Source of the DNA: Citrobacter sp. MGH106
GTDB lineage: Bacteria > Pseudomonadota > Gammaproteobacteria > Enterobacterales > Enterobacteriaceae
Direction: 5' to 3'
DNA: 64,000 bases
Assembly: GCF_001037495.1 (NCBI RefSeq)
Contig: NZ_KQ089822.1
Coordinates: 1,922,001-1,986,000, forward strand
How positions within the stretch are numbered: the first letter of the stretch is position 1; every line of letters begins with the position of its first letter. Both the position numbers and the translations under genes were made by a program. The notes below the pieces were generated by a model. The model ran no database searches. It was given only the letters and a program-made list of their open reading frames with translations, and was not told the DNA's origin. Positions 30,109 to 40,888 of this stretch are shown here, in pieces.

Positions 30109-30145
30109 GCCTGCAGCAGGCAAAATCAGCATGGACATCCCTTTC

Positions 30146-30186
30146 TTGATCTGTTTTCCATAAAATACTACTGTATATAAATACAG
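30146..30186 (+). promoter_or_regulatory. LexA box and promoter of umuDC
   Basis: CTGTATATAAATACAG (30171-30186) is a perfect CTG-N10-CAG LexA operator with an AT-rich centre, 21 bases before the umuD start. TTGATC at 30146-30151 is a candidate -35. The arrangement resembles the E. coli umuDC promoter. Confidence 0.9.
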
Positions 30187-30207
30187 TTATTGTGAAGGCA
30201 GATCATC

Positions 30208-30627
30208 ATGTTGTTTTTCCAGCCTGCGGAACTCCGCGAAATCAAAAGCTTCCCGCTATTCAGTGACCATGTGCCCTGCGGATTCCCCTCGCCAGCTCAG
30301 GACTATGTTGAGAAGCGTATTGACCTGAATGAGTTGTTAGTGCGTCACCCCAGCGCAACGTATTTTGTAAAATCTTCCGGGGATTCCATGATTGGGGCAG
30401 GGATCAGTAATGGTGATTTGCTGGTCGTCGACAGTTCCAGAAAAGCAGTTCATGGCGATATTGTTATTGCTGCTATCGATGGTGAATTCACGGTTAAACG
30501 TCTGCAACTTCACCCGACAGTTATGCTTAAACCGGAGAACAGCGCCTACGCTCCCATTCTGCTGGGTAGCGAGGAGACGCTGGATGTCTTTGGTGTGGTG
30601 ACGTTTATCGTAAAAGCGACTGTCTAA
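30208..30627 (+). CDS. umuD: UmuD, SOS mutagenesis protein and self-cleaving polymerase V subunit
   Basis: 139 residues, the E. coli length. The RecA-stimulated cleavage site Cys24-Gly25 (VPCGFPSP) is intact. The Ser of the Ser-Lys dyad is in SSGDSMIG (about 60) and the Lys in FTVKRLQ (about 97). After DNA damage UmuD cleaves itself to UmuD', which joins UmuC as DNA polymerase V. It sits directly under a LexA box and two bases ahead of umuC. In E. coli this pair lies elsewhere on the chromosome. Confidence 0.96.
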   Translation: MLFFQPAELREIKSFPLFSDHVPCGFPSPAQDYVEKRIDLNELLVRHPSATYFVKSSGDSMIGAGISNGDLLVVDSSRKAVHGDIVIAAIDGEFTVKRLQLHPTVMLKPENSAYAPILLGSEETLDVFGVVTFIVKATV

Positions 30628-30629
30628 TC

Positions 30630-31898
30630 ATGTTTGCACTGGTTGATGTGAACGCGTTTTATGCCAGGTGTGAGACGGCATTCCGGCCAGATTTGAAGGG
30701 AAGGCCGGTTGTCGTTCTGTCAAACAACGATGGCTGTGTTATAGCCCGAAGTCCTGAAGCAAAAGCCGTTGGGGTAAAAATGGGCGATCCATATTTCAAA
30801 CAAAAGGATTTGTTTCGCCGCTGCGGAGTAGTGTGTTTTAGCAGTAATTATGAACTCTACGCGGATATGAGTCTCCGGGTGATGTCCACACTGGAAGAGT
30901 TGTCCCCCCGCGTGGAGATGTACAGTATAGATGAGGCGTTCTGCGATCTGACGGGCGTAAGGAATTGTCGTGATCTGACCGACTTCGGCAGGGAAATCTG
31001 TGCAACGATACAACAGCGCACTCACCTCGCTGTCGGGGTCGGCATTGCCCAGACCAAAACGTTGGCCAAGCTGGCTAACCATGCGGCAAAAAAGTGGCCG
31101 CGGCAGACGGGCGGTGTTGTGGACTTATCGAATCTTGAGCGACAGCGCAAACTCATGGCTGCATTGCCTGTCGATGAAGTCTGGGGGGTGGGGCGCCGTA
31201 TCAGCAAAAAACTGGACAGCATGGGGATTAAAACGGTTCTGGATCTGGCTGATACCGACATCCGTTTTATTCGCAAGCATTTCACTGTCGTACTCGAAAG
31301 AACGGTACGTGAATTGCGTGCTGAACCTTGTCTGGCGCTGGAAGAATTTGCACCGGCTAAACAGGAAATAGTCTGTTCCCGGTCGTTTGGTGAATGGATC
31401 ACCGGATATGAGGCTATGCGTCAGGCTATCTGCAGCTATGCGTCGCGAGCTGCGGAAAAACTGCGTAGCGAACATCAATATTGCCGGTTCATATCCGTTT
31501 TCGTTAAAACCTCGCCATTTGCGCTGAATGAACCGTTTTACAGTAACAGTGCATCGGTGAAGCTGCTTACTCCAACTCAGGACAGCAGGGATATCATTGC
31601 TGCAGCGATACGAAGCCTGGATGCCATATGGAAAACTGGATATCGCTATCAGAAAGCGGGAGTCATGCTGGGTGATTTTTACAGCCAGGGCGTGGCCCAG
31701 CTCAATTTGTTTGATGATAACGCACCGCGTGCAGGCAGTGAAAAATTGATGGAGGTACTGGATCTCCTGAATGCTAAAGAGGGCAGAGGGACGTTGTATT
31801 TCGCCGGGCAGGGGATCCAGCAACAGTGGCAGATGAAGCGAGAAATGCTCTCTCCTCGTTATACCACCAGATACGCAGATCTTCTTCGAGTCCGCTAG
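30630..31898 (+). CDS. umuC: UmuC, catalytic subunit of error-prone DNA polymerase V
   Basis: 422 residues, full length. Y-family polymerase motifs: FALVDVNAFYARCE at the start with the first catalytic Asp, and YSIDEAFCDL (about 99-108) with the catalytic Asp-Glu pair. The C-terminal clamp-binding motif is QLNLFDD (about 356). It performs translesion synthesis with UmuD'2 under SOS control and is co-transcribed with umuD. Confidence 0.96.
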   Translation: MFALVDVNAFYARCETAFRPDLKGRPVVVLSNNDGCVIARSPEAKAVGVKMGDPYFKQKDLFRRCGVVCFSSNYELYADMSLRVMSTLEELSPRVEMYSIDEAFCDLTGVRNCRDLTDFGREICATIQQRTHLAVGVGIAQTKTLAKLANHAAKKWPRQTGGVVDLSNLERQRKLMAALPVDEVWGVGRRISKKLDSMGIKTVLDLADTDIRFIRKHFTVVLERTVRELRAEPCLALEEFAPAKQEIVCSRSFGEWITGYEAMRQAICSYASRAAEKLRSEHQYCRFISVFVKTSPFALNEPFYSNSASVKLLTPTQDSRDIIAAAIRSLDAIWKTGYRYQKAGVMLGDFYSQGVAQLNLFDDNAPRAGSEKLMEVLDLLNAKEGRGTLYFAGQGIQQQWQMKREMLSPRYTTRYADLLRVR

Positions 31899-31976
31899 AC
31901 TTATGAAGCCAGGAAAGTCCGGTGATTCACACCCAGACAGCTACGCTTATAGAGGTATCAAATATCGGGAGGGGTT

Positions 31977-32189
31977 ATGCTAACTCACTCTGAAGCAAAA
32001 CGATGGGCCACCTTAATGCTCAAGGCAGCATTATGTGATGGTATGAAGCACGACGAAATTTCCCGACAGGTGCATCTTGTCTGTGATCATCATGGAAAGG
32101 AGTGCCTTGAAGAACTCATAGAGGAAATTCTGATAGAGGCAGGTCGAATAGGACCTAAACATAGCAATGGACAACTGAGACATCATTGA
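31977..32189 (+). CDS. Small protein of unknown function downstream of umuC
   Basis: 70 residues. The ATG at 31977 follows GGGAGGGG with good spacing, supporting translation. The sequence is helical and charged, with an EELIEEILIEAGR stretch and a His-rich end; a Cys-His-containing segment (VCDHHGKEC) is in the middle. I recognise no family. It starts 78 bases after umuC and could share the SOS transcript. Confidence 0.55.
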   Translation: MLTHSEAKRWATLMLKAALCDGMKHDEISRQVHLVCDHHGKECLEELIEEILIEAGRIGPKHSNGQLRHH

Positions 32190-32763
32190 GTCTCAACTTC
32201 CGCTGCTTCCCTCTCAAAGCGTTTAATTTAGGGGGGAACCAAAGCAAGGGGAAATCGGCGCGGTATTGACAGAGGATGCACCCATTCTGGTCCCTGATTT
32301 TCTGTATTGCCAACGACTTATGTCACGAGGGTAATGCGAATTGGCCAGCCAGTGCCGCGCCATCATTACTGGCACTTCCGTCTCCTTTTTTTTATGTTCT
32401 GTACTTCTCATCCGGCCTTTTCCCCTTCAATGTAATGCTACTCTTTAAGCAAATTTATCGCCTGAAACAAATTCTCGCTGCAGCGCCAGCCCTGTCTATG
32501 AAATCGAAACTGGTTATGTTGCGGGCGTAAGCGATTGTCGGGCGGCCTGTCCGATCGCTGGTGATAGCTAACTTGTGATTTTTGTTAACAAAAAATGTGC
32601 TTTTTTTAAATAAATCTGTAACTTTATCTCTCGGAGACGGTGTGACTTCACCTTATCATCAGTAACAGAATAATTGACATCTTTGACAAGCACTCAGGGC
32701 TGTTATGCAACAATATAAGCGGGTAATTGGTTTGGTCATACTGTTAACTATCAGGGTGGGTTC
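32190..32763. other. Non-coding stretch between the small gene and the diguanylate cyclase
   Basis: 574 bases. The one longer frame (32276-32530) has no ribosome-binding site and looks spurious. The right half is AT-rich and probably regulatory: a 16-bp perfect palindrome TTTTTGTTAACAAAAA at 32579-32594, and two overlapping TTGACA-like -35 candidates around 32672-32690. In E. coli and Salmonella the yciGFE genes lie in this interval; none is seen here. Confidence 0.5.
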
Positions 32764-34230
32764 GTGAAGATTGTGCAGGATAAGCTCAGAAACAGGCAGG
32801 CATTGCTGGTATCGGGCCTGATTACTCTGATATTTACCTCGTTGTTCCTGTTTATCATTTACGAACAACGTATGGCCACTGCGAGTGAAGGGATCAACCG
32901 TCTGCAATCGCGCATGATGGACATTTTTAACGACAATGAACTTCTCTCTGATGCAATTGGGGAACGCTATCATCACATCAGAAATGCCGGGCAATGTGGC
33001 GATATGTCGCAATTCGTTCCGCGGAATAAGGACGAATGGGGAATCAATGCCGATCGAGCGCGTGTACATTCGGCATCGGGGAGTATTATCGCCAAAAAAA
33101 TCAGTAGTCAGGCTCTGTGTATGTACACGGCGGCTGAGTTTATTCGAGGGAAGGTGAACGAGCTGAATCCGGGGACCTTCGATGCACATCGTTATATCAT
33201 CGCCAAGGATGCTGACTATTTTTACTGGTTTATGCCTGCCGATGCTCGTAACTTCAATTATTCTGATTCTGAGATGGCGAAGGATGTTTCCAGTTTTTTC
33301 TATCCGCCCGTCGATTTTTATACCCGATTACTGCAAAAAAATGTCAAAAACAAAGCTCTCAGTTCAACGAACTTTTATACCGATAAAATTACCGGTGAAA
33401 AGGCGTTTAGCGTGGTGAGTTATATCTACGATCTTTCAGGTAAAGAAGTCACTGACCATATTGTGGCGTACCTGGTTTATGACCATGCGAAGCCGGAACT
33501 AAAGGAGGCGCTGGCGAACGCGTTTGAGTATCGGATCCCGGCGGGACTTAACGTGGCGCTGGTCAATTTACTCAACCTGGAGAGTCTTTGTTTATCCGGA
33601 AAATGTAATGGCGCCCACTACTCGGTCAGAAGTTTGTCAGAAAAATATGCCCTGCATTATTCAATCTCACTCAGCCGATTTATGGTGCGGGATCCCCAGG
33701 CCGGGATTGTTATTCTCCTGGCGCCATTCTTCTTCATTATGATCAGCTTTTCGTTGAAAACATGGCTTAATGAGAGTGATCTCAAGGTATATATCGACTC
33801 CCTGACCGGCTGTTTTAATCGCAAGATCCTCGACATTATCAAACGACGGGATTTATCACACTGTTCAGTGGTGCTGCTGGACTGTAATAAGTTCAAGGCT
33901 GTCAACGACACCTGGGGTCATGCGGCTGGGGATCGTGCGCTGCAAACTATTGCCAACAGAATGCTGTCTAACACCCGAACCAGTCACGATATCGTGATCC
34001 GCACCGGTGGGGATGAATTTATGATCCTGCTGTTTCGCTCCCAGGCGAGTGATGCTCTTGCCATAGCCGAGCGTATTAGTGGGCAGGTCAACAGCCACGT
34101 ATTTGTGGTGGATGGCCATACAGTGCCGCTGTCGGTGTCATGGGGTATTGCAGAAGTTAATGGTGAGCTGGATGTGGCAATCCAGAATGCGGATAACGAA
34201 ATGTATAAGATGAAACTGGCAAAAGTATAA
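32764..34230 (+). CDS. Membrane-bound diguanylate cyclase (GGDEF)
   Basis: 488 residues from GTG 32764, with AGGGTGG just upstream. A membrane helix at about 15-37, a long periplasmic sensor region (about 40-315) and a second helix (QAGIVILLAPFFFIMISF, about 318-336) precede a GGDEF domain. The catalytic motif is intact (IRTGGDEFMILLF), preceded by DSLTGCFNRK and NKFKAVNDTWGHAAGDRAL. There is no upstream RxxD inhibition site that I can place. It should make c-di-GMP in response to an unknown periplasmic signal. Architecture resembles DgcJ/YeaJ-type cyclases, but orthology is not claimed. It is convergent with trpA. Confidence 0.88.
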   Translation: MKIVQDKLRNRQALLVSGLITLIFTSLFLFIIYEQRMATASEGINRLQSRMMDIFNDNELLSDAIGERYHHIRNAGQCGDMSQFVPRNKDEWGINADRARVHSASGSIIAKKISSQALCMYTAAEFIRGKVNELNPGTFDAHRYIIAKDADYFYWFMPADARNFNYSDSEMAKDVSSFFYPPVDFYTRLLQKNVKNKALSSTNFYTDKITGEKAFSVVSYIYDLSGKEVTDHIVAYLVYDHAKPELKEALANAFEYRIPAGLNVALVNLLNLESLCLSGKCNGAHYSVRSLSEKYALHYSISLSRFMVRDPQAGIVILLAPFFFIMISFSLKTWLNESDLKVYIDSLTGCFNRKILDIIKRRDLSHCSVVLLDCNKFKAVNDTWGHAAGDRALQTIANRMLSNTRTSHDIVIRTGGDEFMILLFRSQASDALAIAERISGQVNSHVFVVDGHTVPLSVSWGIAEVNGELDVAIQNADNEMYKMKLAKV

Positions 34231-34259
34231 AAGCCGCCAGAGGAAGTTCTGGCGGCTTT
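34231..34259. terminator. Shared terminator of the diguanylate cyclase gene and trpA
   Basis: A perfect 10-bp stem (AAGCCGCCAG 34231-34240 with CTGGCGGCTT 34249-34258) lies between the converging stops. On the minus strand it is followed by TTTTATACTTTT, suitable for ending the trp transcript. Confidence 0.85.
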
Positions 34260-34264
34260 ATAAA

Positions 34265-35071
34265 TTACTGACGGGTGGCGGCTTTCATCGCACTGGCAAA
34301 AGCTTTCAGTTCAGACAGCATCTGTTCCGGAGCTGAAACATTTTTTTCGATGATTTTTACAACCGCTGAGCCGGAAATGGCGCCAGCAGCACCTGCTTCA
34401 ATCGCCCCTTTTACCTGCTCAGGCGCAGAGATACCAAAGCCCTGTAAGGCGGGAGGCGCATTGTATTCTTTCAATTTTTCGACCAGATGGTGCAACGGTA
34501 ACGCTGCCCGATTTTCTGCACCTGTTACGCCTGCCCGCGAAAGCAGGTAGGTATAACCGCGTCCACTGGCGGCAATCTGTTGTAACAGTTCGTCGTCAGC
34601 GTTCGGCGGGCAGATGAAAATAGGTGCAACGTTATGGCGTAATGCAGCAGCCCTGAACGGTGCTGACTCTTCAATTGGCACATCAGCCACTAACACAGAA
34701 TCCACGCCGACTTTTTCACACTGAGCGTAAAACTCGTCAATACCTTTGCTGAAGACCAGATTGGCGTACATCAGCAAGCCAATAGGAATGGCAGGGTGCT
34801 TCTGACGAATCAGCGCCAGCATTTCAAAACACTGCGACGGCGTGACGCCTGCTGCAAACGCACGTAATGTGGCTTCCTGAATTGTCGGGCCGTCAGCCAG
34901 TGGGTCAGAGAACGGAATACCAAGTTCAAGTGCGTCGGCACCGGCGTCGATTAATGTATCAATAATTTTCAGTGACTGTTCAACAGAAGGATCGCCGAGG
35001 GTGACGAAAGGGACAAAAGCGCCTTCCTTGCGGTCTTTCAACTGGGTAAACAGGCTTTCATAACGTTCCAT
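34265..35071 (-). CDS. trpA: Tryptophan synthase alpha subunit
   Basis: 268 residues, exact family length. The catalytic Glu is in [20 protein letters not shown] (about 49) and the Asp in the same segment (about 60). It splits indole-3-glycerol phosphate to indole and glyceraldehyde 3-phosphate; indole tunnels to TrpB. Last gene of the trp operon; its start overlaps the trpB stop by one base. Confidence 0.98.
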   Translation of the reverse strand: MERYESLFTQLKDRKEGAFVPFVTLGDPSVEQSLKIIDTLIDAGADALELGIPFSDPLADGPTIQEATLRAFAAGVTPSQCFEMLALIRQKHPAIPIGLLMYANLVFSKGIDEFYAQCEKVGVDSVLVADVPIEESAPFRAAALRHNVAPIFICPPNADDELLQQIAASGRGYTYLLSRAGVTGAENRAALPLHHLVEKLKEYNAPPALQGFGISAPEQVKGAIEAGAAGAISGSAVVKIIEKNVSAPEQMLSELKAFASAMKAATRQ

Positions 35072-36264
35072 CAGATTTCCCCTCGCGCTTTCAGAATATC
35101 GTGTACGGTGAAAATGTCTTTGTCGCCGCGACCGGAGAGATTGACCACCAGCAACTGCTCTTTTTCCGGGTTTTCATGCATCATTTTCAATGCGTGTGCC
35201 AGGGCGTGAGAAGATTCCAGTGCCGGAATAATTCCCTCATGGAGACACAGCGTTTTAAAGGCTTCCAGCGCTTCGTCATCGGTAATCGAAACATAGTCAG
35301 CACGACCGATGCTGTTCAGATAAGCATGCTGTGGCCCGACTGACGGGAAGTCCAGGCCCGCGGAAATCGAGTAGGACTCTTCAATCTGTCCCTCTTCGGT
35401 CTGCATCATGGGGGATTTCATACCGAAGTAAATCCCGACGCGACCATGCTTTAATGGTGCGCCGTGTTCACCGGATTCAATTCCGTGACCACCCGGCTCA
35501 ACGCCAATCAGACCGACGCTGGCGTCGTTTATGAAATCAGCAAACATGCCAATAGCATTTGAACCACCGCCGACACAAGCGATAACCGCATCCGGCAGGC
35601 GTCCTTCTTTTTCCAGGATCTGCGCTTTGGTTTCTTCCCCGATCATGCGCTGGAATTCACGCACAATGGTTGGGAATGGGTGCGGGCCAGCCGCCGTACC
35701 GAGCATATAGTGCGCGGTATCGTAACTGCCAGACCAGTCGCGCAGCGCTTCGTTACATGCATCTTTCAGCGTGGCGGAACCGCTGTGTACCGGGATCACT
35801 TCTGCACCCATCAGGCGCATACGGAAGACGTTTGGCGACTGGCGTTCGACGTCTTTTGCACCCATGTAAATGCGGCACTTCAGGCCCAGCAGAGCACTGG
35901 CGAGAGCAGACGCAACACCGTGCTGACCCGCGCCGGTCTCCGCGATGATTTCGGTTTTCCCCATGCGTTTTGCCAGTAACGCCTGGCCCAACACCTGGTT
36001 GGTTTTGTGCGCACCGCCGTGCAGCAGATCTTCACGCTTGAGATACAGCGTGGTGTTTGTGCCTGCGGTGATGTTCTGGCATTTGGTCAGTGCAGTAGGG
36101 CGACCCGCATAGTTTTTCAGCAGATCGGTAAACTGAGCCTGAAACTCAGGGTCTTTCTGCGCACTGACGAATGCTTCTTCCAGTTGACGCAGCGCTGGCA
36201 TCAGAATCTGCGGCACATACATGCCACCAAATTCACCAAAATAGGGGTTGAGTAATGTTGTCAT
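35071..36264 (-). CDS. trpB: Tryptophan synthase beta subunit
   Basis: 397 residues. The PLP Lys is in [12 protein letters not shown] (about 87) and the phosphate loop is [12 protein letters not shown] (about 230-241). It joins indole with serine to form tryptophan. Overlaps trpA by one base and follows trpC after 10 bases. Confidence 0.98.
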   Translation of the reverse strand: MTTLLNPYFGEFGGMYVPQILMPALRQLEEAFVSAQKDPEFQAQFTDLLKNYAGRPTALTKCQNITAGTNTTLYLKREDLLHGGAHKTNQVLGQALLAKRMGKTEIIAETGAGQHGVASALASALLGLKCRIYMGAKDVERQSPNVFRMRLMGAEVIPVHSGSATLKDACNEALRDWSGSYDTAHYMLGTAAGPHPFPTIVREFQRMIGEETKAQILEKEGRLPDAVIACVGGGSNAIGMFADFINDASVGLIGVEPGGHGIESGEHGAPLKHGRVGIYFGMKSPMMQTEEGQIEESYSISAGLDFPSVGPQHAYLNSIGRADYVSITDDEALEAFKTLCLHEGIIPALESSHALAHALKMMHENPEKEQLLVVNLSGRGDKDIFTVHDILKARGEI

Positions 36265-36274
36265 GTCCTTTTCC

Positions 36275-37636
36275 TTAATATGCGCGCAGTGTTTGAAAGA
36301 CCGAAGCCAGAAGACGAGCGTCTTTGATGCCCGGCTGCGACTCTACGCCAGAATTGAAATCGAGACCGGCACAGCCGGTTTTAGCTGCCTCAACGCAGTT
36401 ATCTGCGCCAAGTCCGCCAGCCAGAAGAACGTTATCCAGCGATTGTCCGCCTAAAAGTGTCCAGTCAAAACGTTGACCGCTGCCGCCGAGCCCGTTGTCG
36501 AAAATGTATTTATCAACATGTTGATAGCTCCGGGCAGGCAGTGACTCACCAACGCTTAACGCTTTCCAGATTTGCACGTGTTCCGGCAATGCGGCGCGCA
36601 GCGTATCGATATATGTCTGATCTTCGTTGCCGTGTAATTGCACGGCTGTGAGCGCCAGATTTTTGACTTTTACACACACGTCATCAATATCGTGATGACG
36701 AAACACGCCGACATACTGTAGTGGTGCGCCTGCCATGACCTCACGTGCCTGCTCAACACCAACGACGCGCGGAGAAGAGGGGACAAAAATTAACCCGCCA
36801 TAGATCGCACCTGCTTCATACGCAGCTTTTGCATCCTGCGCCCGGGTCAGGCCGCACACTTTATTTTCGCCGAGCAGAACGCGACGCACCGCGGCATGGA
36901 GATCGTCATGGGACATCAACGCGGATCCAATCAAGAAACCATTGGCGAAGTGGCTAAGTTCACGTACCTGGCCGTAGGTATTGATGCCGGACTCGCTGAT
37001 GACGGTTACGCCGTGACCCAGTCGCGGTGCCAGCTGGCGGGTGCGATTCAGGTCAATCGACAGGTCACGTAAATCACGGTTGTTAATACCGACGACTTTT
37101 GCGCCAAGTGCAATCGCGCGTTCCAGTTCCTCTTCGTTACTGACTTCCGTCAGTACGCCCATTTTCAGACTGTGAGCCACGGCGGAGAGCTGGCGATATT
37201 GCTCGTCGTCTAATACCGATAACATCAGCAGACAGGCATCCGCCTGGTAATAACGCGCCAGGTAAATCTGGTAAGGATCGATAATAAAGTCCTTACACAG
37301 GATCGGCTGCGGTGCGATGCGGCTAACAATTGGCAGGAAATCAAAGCTTCCCTGAAAATATTTCTCGTCGGTCAGTACAGAAATCGCTGAAGCATAATGT
37401 TTATACACACCCGCAATTTGAGCCGGATCGAAGTTATCGCGGATCACGCCTTTTGACGGGGACGCTTTTTTACACTCCAGAATAAACGCGGTGCGGGTCC
37501 CCTGCAGCGCATCGTAGAAATGACGGGAGCTCGGCTGAACGTCATTTTGAAAGCTGGCCAGTGGTTGCTGCTGTTTGCGGGCGTCTACCCAAATCGCCTT
37601 GTCTGCGACAATTTTCGCTAAAACGGTTTGCATCAT
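36275..37636 (-). CDS. trpC: Bifunctional indole-3-glycerol phosphate synthase / phosphoribosylanthranilate isomerase
   Basis: 453 residues; enteric TrpC(F) fusion. The N-terminal synthase domain has [10 protein letters not shown] (about 52) and VGINNRDL; the C-terminal isomerase domain starts near 256 ([11 protein letters not shown]) with its catalytic Cys and ends near LDFNSGVE. Two successive TIM barrels catalyse steps 3 and 4 of tryptophan synthesis. The start is immediately next to the trpD stop. Two Met codons lead the frame; the second is the start in E. coli. Confidence 0.98.
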   Translation of the reverse strand: MMQTVLAKIVADKAIWVDARKQQQPLASFQNDVQPSSRHFYDALQGTRTAFILECKKASPSKGVIRDNFDPAQIAGVYKHYASAISVLTDEKYFQGSFDFLPIVSRIAPQPILCKDFIIDPYQIYLARYYQADACLLMLSVLDDEQYRQLSAVAHSLKMGVLTEVSNEEELERAIALGAKVVGINNRDLRDLSIDLNRTRQLAPRLGHGVTVISESGINTYGQVRELSHFANGFLIGSALMSHDDLHAAVRRVLLGENKVCGLTRAQDAKAAYEAGAIYGGLIFVPSSPRVVGVEQAREVMAGAPLQYVGVFRHHDIDDVCVKVKNLALTAVQLHGNEDQTYIDTLRAALPEHVQIWKALSVGESLPARSYQHVDKYIFDNGLGGSGQRFDWTLLGGQSLDNVLLAGGLGADNCVEAAKTGCAGLDFNSGVESQPGIKDARLLASVFQTLRAY

Positions 37637-39232
37637 TTACCCTCTTGCTGCCAGTGCAGTGACACGGTCATAAGCCGCTCCGCTGCGCAGTACATTAATC
37701 ACAGTTTGCGCATTGGCTTTTAAATCTTCTTCACCGTGCAGGCGCATTAACATGGCGACATTCGCGGCAACAGCAGCCTCGTGAGCGGCTTCACCTTTAC
37801 CTTGTAACAAGCGACTGAGAATGTCACGGTTTTCTTCCGGAGTGCCGCCTGCCAGCTGTTCCTGATGGTATGGCGTTAGGCCAAAGTCATCCGCTGTCAG
37901 CTGATAACTCTTGATTTCGCCATCATGCAGCTCAGCTACGATGGTTGGCGCATGCAGTGAAACTTCATCCATTCCGCCGCTATGAACCACGGCCGCACGC
38001 TGATATCCCAGTACGCGCAGCGTTTCGGCAATCGGCAGTACCAGTTCCGGACTGTAGACACCGATCAGCGCCAGCGGCGGATGCGCCGGGTTAATCAGCG
38101 GCCCAAGTACGTTAAACAGCGTGCGGGTTTTTAGCTGCTGGCGGACCGGCATTGCGTGACGAAAACCGGTGTGGTACTTCGGCGCAAACAGAAAGCAGAC
38201 GCCCAGTTCATCGAGCGCCAGCCGGGATTTATCGGCGTTCATATCCAGATTGATGCCAAATGCCGCCAGCAGATCCGAGGATCCAGACTTACTGGATACG
38301 CTACGGTTACCGTGTTTAGCTACTTTTAACCCACAGGCTGCGGCGACGAACGCGCTGGCGGTGGAAATATTGATACTGTTGCTGCCGTCGCCGCCGGTAC
38401 CAACGATATCGGCGAACAGATAGTCCGGACGCGGGAACGGTGCGGCATTTTCCAGCAGAGCGGTGGCTGCACCAGCGATTTCATTTGGATGCTCACCACG
38501 CACTTTCATACTCACCAGCGCAGCGGCCAGTTGTTCGGGCTTCAGTTCACCACGTACTACGGCGGAAAAAAGCTGGTGGCTCTCCTGTTGTGTGAGCGTT
38601 TGAGCCTGGTACAGTTTCTCCAGAATTGGCTGCAGGATGTTGGTTTGTTCTAGCTTCTGTTGCGCCCAGGCCAGCGTTTGTTCCAGTAAACGTGCGCCCT
38701 GGGTGGTGAGAATCGACTCAGGATGGAACTGGAAACCGCACACGCGATCGGTGTCATGGCGCACCGCCATCACCATGCCGTTAAAGTGGGCGTTAATGGT
38801 CAGTCCGGCTGGAACGTTACTGCCTACCAGCGAGTGATAGCGCGCTACCGGCAGCGGATTCGCCAGACCTGCGAACATAGCCTGGCCGTCATGCTCAATG
38901 CTGGAGGCTTTGCCGTGCAAAATTTCACCAGCCTGACCCACATATCCACCGTAGGCTTCGACAATCGCCTGATGTCCCAGACAAATGCCGATGATCGGCA
39001 GCTTACCGCGCAGACGGGTTAACAGCTCCGGCATACAGCCTGCTTCGCTTGGCGCACCGGGGCCTGGCGAGAGCATCAGTACCGGGTTTTTCATAGTCGC
39101 TAACCGGTCAATTAACGTCTGTGCCGGAATATGGTTACGGTAAATGACGACGTTATGACCGTTAGTACGCAGCTGATCTGCCAGGTTATAGGTGAAAGAG
39201 TCGATGTTATCGAGCAGCAGAATATCAGCCAT
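37637..39232 (-). CDS. trpD: Bifunctional anthranilate synthase glutaminase / anthranilate phosphoribosyltransferase (TrpGD)
   Basis: 531 residues; enteric fusion. The glutamine amidotransferase domain (about 1-195) has the nucleophile Cys in GICLGHQ (about 84) and the His-x-Glu in FQFHPES. The phosphoribosyltransferase domain has [15 protein letters not shown] (about 280) and KHGNRS. It supplies ammonia to TrpE and then transfers phosphoribosyl to anthranilate. One-base overlap with trpE implies coupled translation. Confidence 0.98.
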   Translation of the reverse strand: MADILLLDNIDSFTYNLADQLRTNGHNVVIYRNHIPAQTLIDRLATMKNPVLMLSPGPGAPSEAGCMPELLTRLRGKLPIIGICLGHQAIVEAYGGYVGQAGEILHGKASSIEHDGQAMFAGLANPLPVARYHSLVGSNVPAGLTINAHFNGMVMAVRHDTDRVCGFQFHPESILTTQGARLLEQTLAWAQQKLEQTNILQPILEKLYQAQTLTQQESHQLFSAVVRGELKPEQLAAALVSMKVRGEHPNEIAGAATALLENAAPFPRPDYLFADIVGTGGDGSNSINISTASAFVAAACGLKVAKHGNRSVSSKSGSSDLLAAFGINLDMNADKSRLALDELGVCFLFAPKYHTGFRHAMPVRQQLKTRTLFNVLGPLINPAHPPLALIGVYSPELVLPIAETLRVLGYQRAAVVHSGGMDEVSLHAPTIVAELHDGEIKSYQLTADDFGLTPYHQEQLAGGTPEENRDILSRLLQGKGEAAHEAAVAANVAMLMRLHGEEDLKANAQTVINVLRSGAAYDRVTALAARG

Positions 39233-40794
39233 TAGAATGTCTCCTGTGCATGGTGCGCGGTAGCGATAGCACGCAGAACCGCACGTGCTTTATTACGAGT
39301 TTCATCGGCTTCAGACTGCGGAACAGAATCCAGAACAATCCCGGCACCGGCCTGTACGGTGGCAATGCCGTCTTCCACCAGCGCGGAGCGGATCACAATG
39401 CAGGTGTCCAGATCGCCATGGGCAGTGAAATAGCCTACTGCTCCGCCATAGCTACCGCGGCGGCGACCTTCCGCTTCCGCGATAAGCTGCATGGCGCGAA
39501 CTTTTGGCGCACCGCTCAGCGTACCCATGTTCATACAGGCGCGGTAAGCATGCAGGACATCTAAATCGTTACGCAGTTCGCCCACGACGCGGGAGACCAG
39601 GTGCATAACAAATGAATAGCGGTCAACTTTGGTCAGATCAGCAACGTAGCGGCTGCCCGGTGTACAGATTCGTGCCAGGTCGTTACGTGCAAGGTCCACC
39701 AACATCAGGTGCTCAGAAAGTTCTTTGTGATCGGTGCGCATCTCCAGTTCAATACGACTGTCGAGATCGCGATCCAGCGTTCCGTCTGCACGACGACCGC
39801 GAGGGCGGGTCCCGGCAATCGGGTAGATCTCAATCTGGCGGCTGGTGGCATCGTATTTCAGTGAGCTTTCCGGGGATGCACCGAACAGTGTGAAATCATT
39901 ATCCTGCATGAAAAACATGTACGGGCTGGGATTGCTCTTCTTCAGCACATAGTAAGCGGCCAGTGGTGACGGGCAAGGAAGCGAAAAACGGCGGGAAGGG
40001 ACCACCTGGAAAATTTCGCCTGCACGAATGGCTTTTTGCAAGCTACGTACGACTGCACCGAACTCTTCGTCGCTCTGATTGCACTCGCAGCGCATGTCTG
40101 GTACATCCGTGACCGGTAGCGGCGGCGCAGGTTCGGTTAACTGCTGGCTCAGCTGTGCCAGACGCGCATTCAGACGGCGTTTTTCCTCTTCACTGGGGGT
40201 GAATACGCTGGCCTGGATGCGAGTGCTTTTTTTCTGGTGGTCGATGACCATCAGTGTTTCAGCCAGGTAGAAGCAGTAGTCAGGGCAACGGTTACCCGCT
40301 TCAAGCTGAGGTAAATCTTCAAATCCGGAGACTAAATCGTAGGAAAACAGACCGCCGAAGAACATCGCCTCACGCTCTTGCGCCGGAACGTTGACCAGTT
40401 CCTGCAATAAACGAAAAGCATCGAAAACGGAAAGCGAACATAAGCGGGCATCTTCATCCAGCAATGGGCTTACGGCCGGAAAACGCAACTGGCGGACGTT
40501 TGGCTGTTTCTCATTGTCAACACCTGCGGGCAGGGCGGCATCCAACAGAGGGAGCAGCGATGCACCGTTAGCAGATAACGCCTGAATGGTGACAGTGTCA
40601 CCTAAAGCGGTAATACGCAACGCGCTGTCGACCAGCAGCAGGCTTTTCAGATCATTTTTGCTGTCGATATCGGCAGACTCCAGCAACAACGTCGCCGGGC
40701 GAGCGCCGCAGACCTGATGGAACAATGCTGTCGGATTCTCACGATAGGCGGCATCACAGGCCAGCAGTTCAAGTGTCGGTTTTTGTGTTTGCAT
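39232..40794 (-). CDS. trpE: Anthranilate synthase component I
   Basis: 520 residues from ATG 40794 ([11 protein letters not shown]), with GAGAATAACG upstream as in E. coli; four more codons are open upstream. The feedback site for tryptophan includes LLLESADI near residue 40; the chorismate-binding core has IAGTRPRGR, the conserved [11 protein letters not shown] and GSYGGAVGY. It makes anthranilate from chorismate with TrpD. First structural gene, 94 bases past the leader peptide stop. Confidence 0.98.
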   Translation of the reverse strand: MQTQKPTLELLACDAAYRENPTALFHQVCGARPATLLLESADIDSKNDLKSLLLVDSALRITALGDTVTIQALSANGASLLPLLDAALPAGVDNEKQPNVRQLRFPAVSPLLDEDARLCSLSVFDAFRLLQELVNVPAQEREAMFFGGLFSYDLVSGFEDLPQLEAGNRCPDYCFYLAETLMVIDHQKKSTRIQASVFTPSEEEKRRLNARLAQLSQQLTEPAPPLPVTDVPDMRCECNQSDEEFGAVVRSLQKAIRAGEIFQVVPSRRFSLPCPSPLAAYYVLKKSNPSPYMFFMQDNDFTLFGASPESSLKYDATSRQIEIYPIAGTRPRGRRADGTLDRDLDSRIELEMRTDHKELSEHLMLVDLARNDLARICTPGSRYVADLTKVDRYSFVMHLVSRVVGELRNDLDVLHAYRACMNMGTLSGAPKVRAMQLIAEAEGRRRGSYGGAVGYFTAHGDLDTCIVIRSALVEDGIATVQAGAGIVLDSVPQSEADETRNKARAVLRAIATAHHAQETF

Positions 40795-40816
40795 CGTTAT
40801 TCTCATTAATTTTGTT

Positions 40817-40845
40817 CAAAAAAAAGCCCGCTCATTTAGCGGGCC
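40817..40845 (-). terminator. trp attenuator terminator
   Basis: On the minus strand GCCCGCT (40844-40838) pairs with AGCGGGC (40832-40826), followed by an eight-base U-run (A-run 40818-40825). It lies between trpL and trpE, the normal place of the attenuator, and competes with an antiterminator formed with the upstream leader. Confidence 0.95.
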
Positions 40846-40888
40846 TGGTATCTGGTTGCATATTGCAGACGTAAGACACTGCCCGAAA

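Noticed and set aside
31125-31823. 232-codon frame antisense to umuC
   Set aside because: No ribosome-binding site, no recognisable family, and fully inside a certain gene.
32276-32530. 84-codon plus-strand frame between the small gene and the diguanylate cyclase
   Set aside because: No ribosome-binding site and no family resemblance; the hydrophobic content reflects T-rich DNA.
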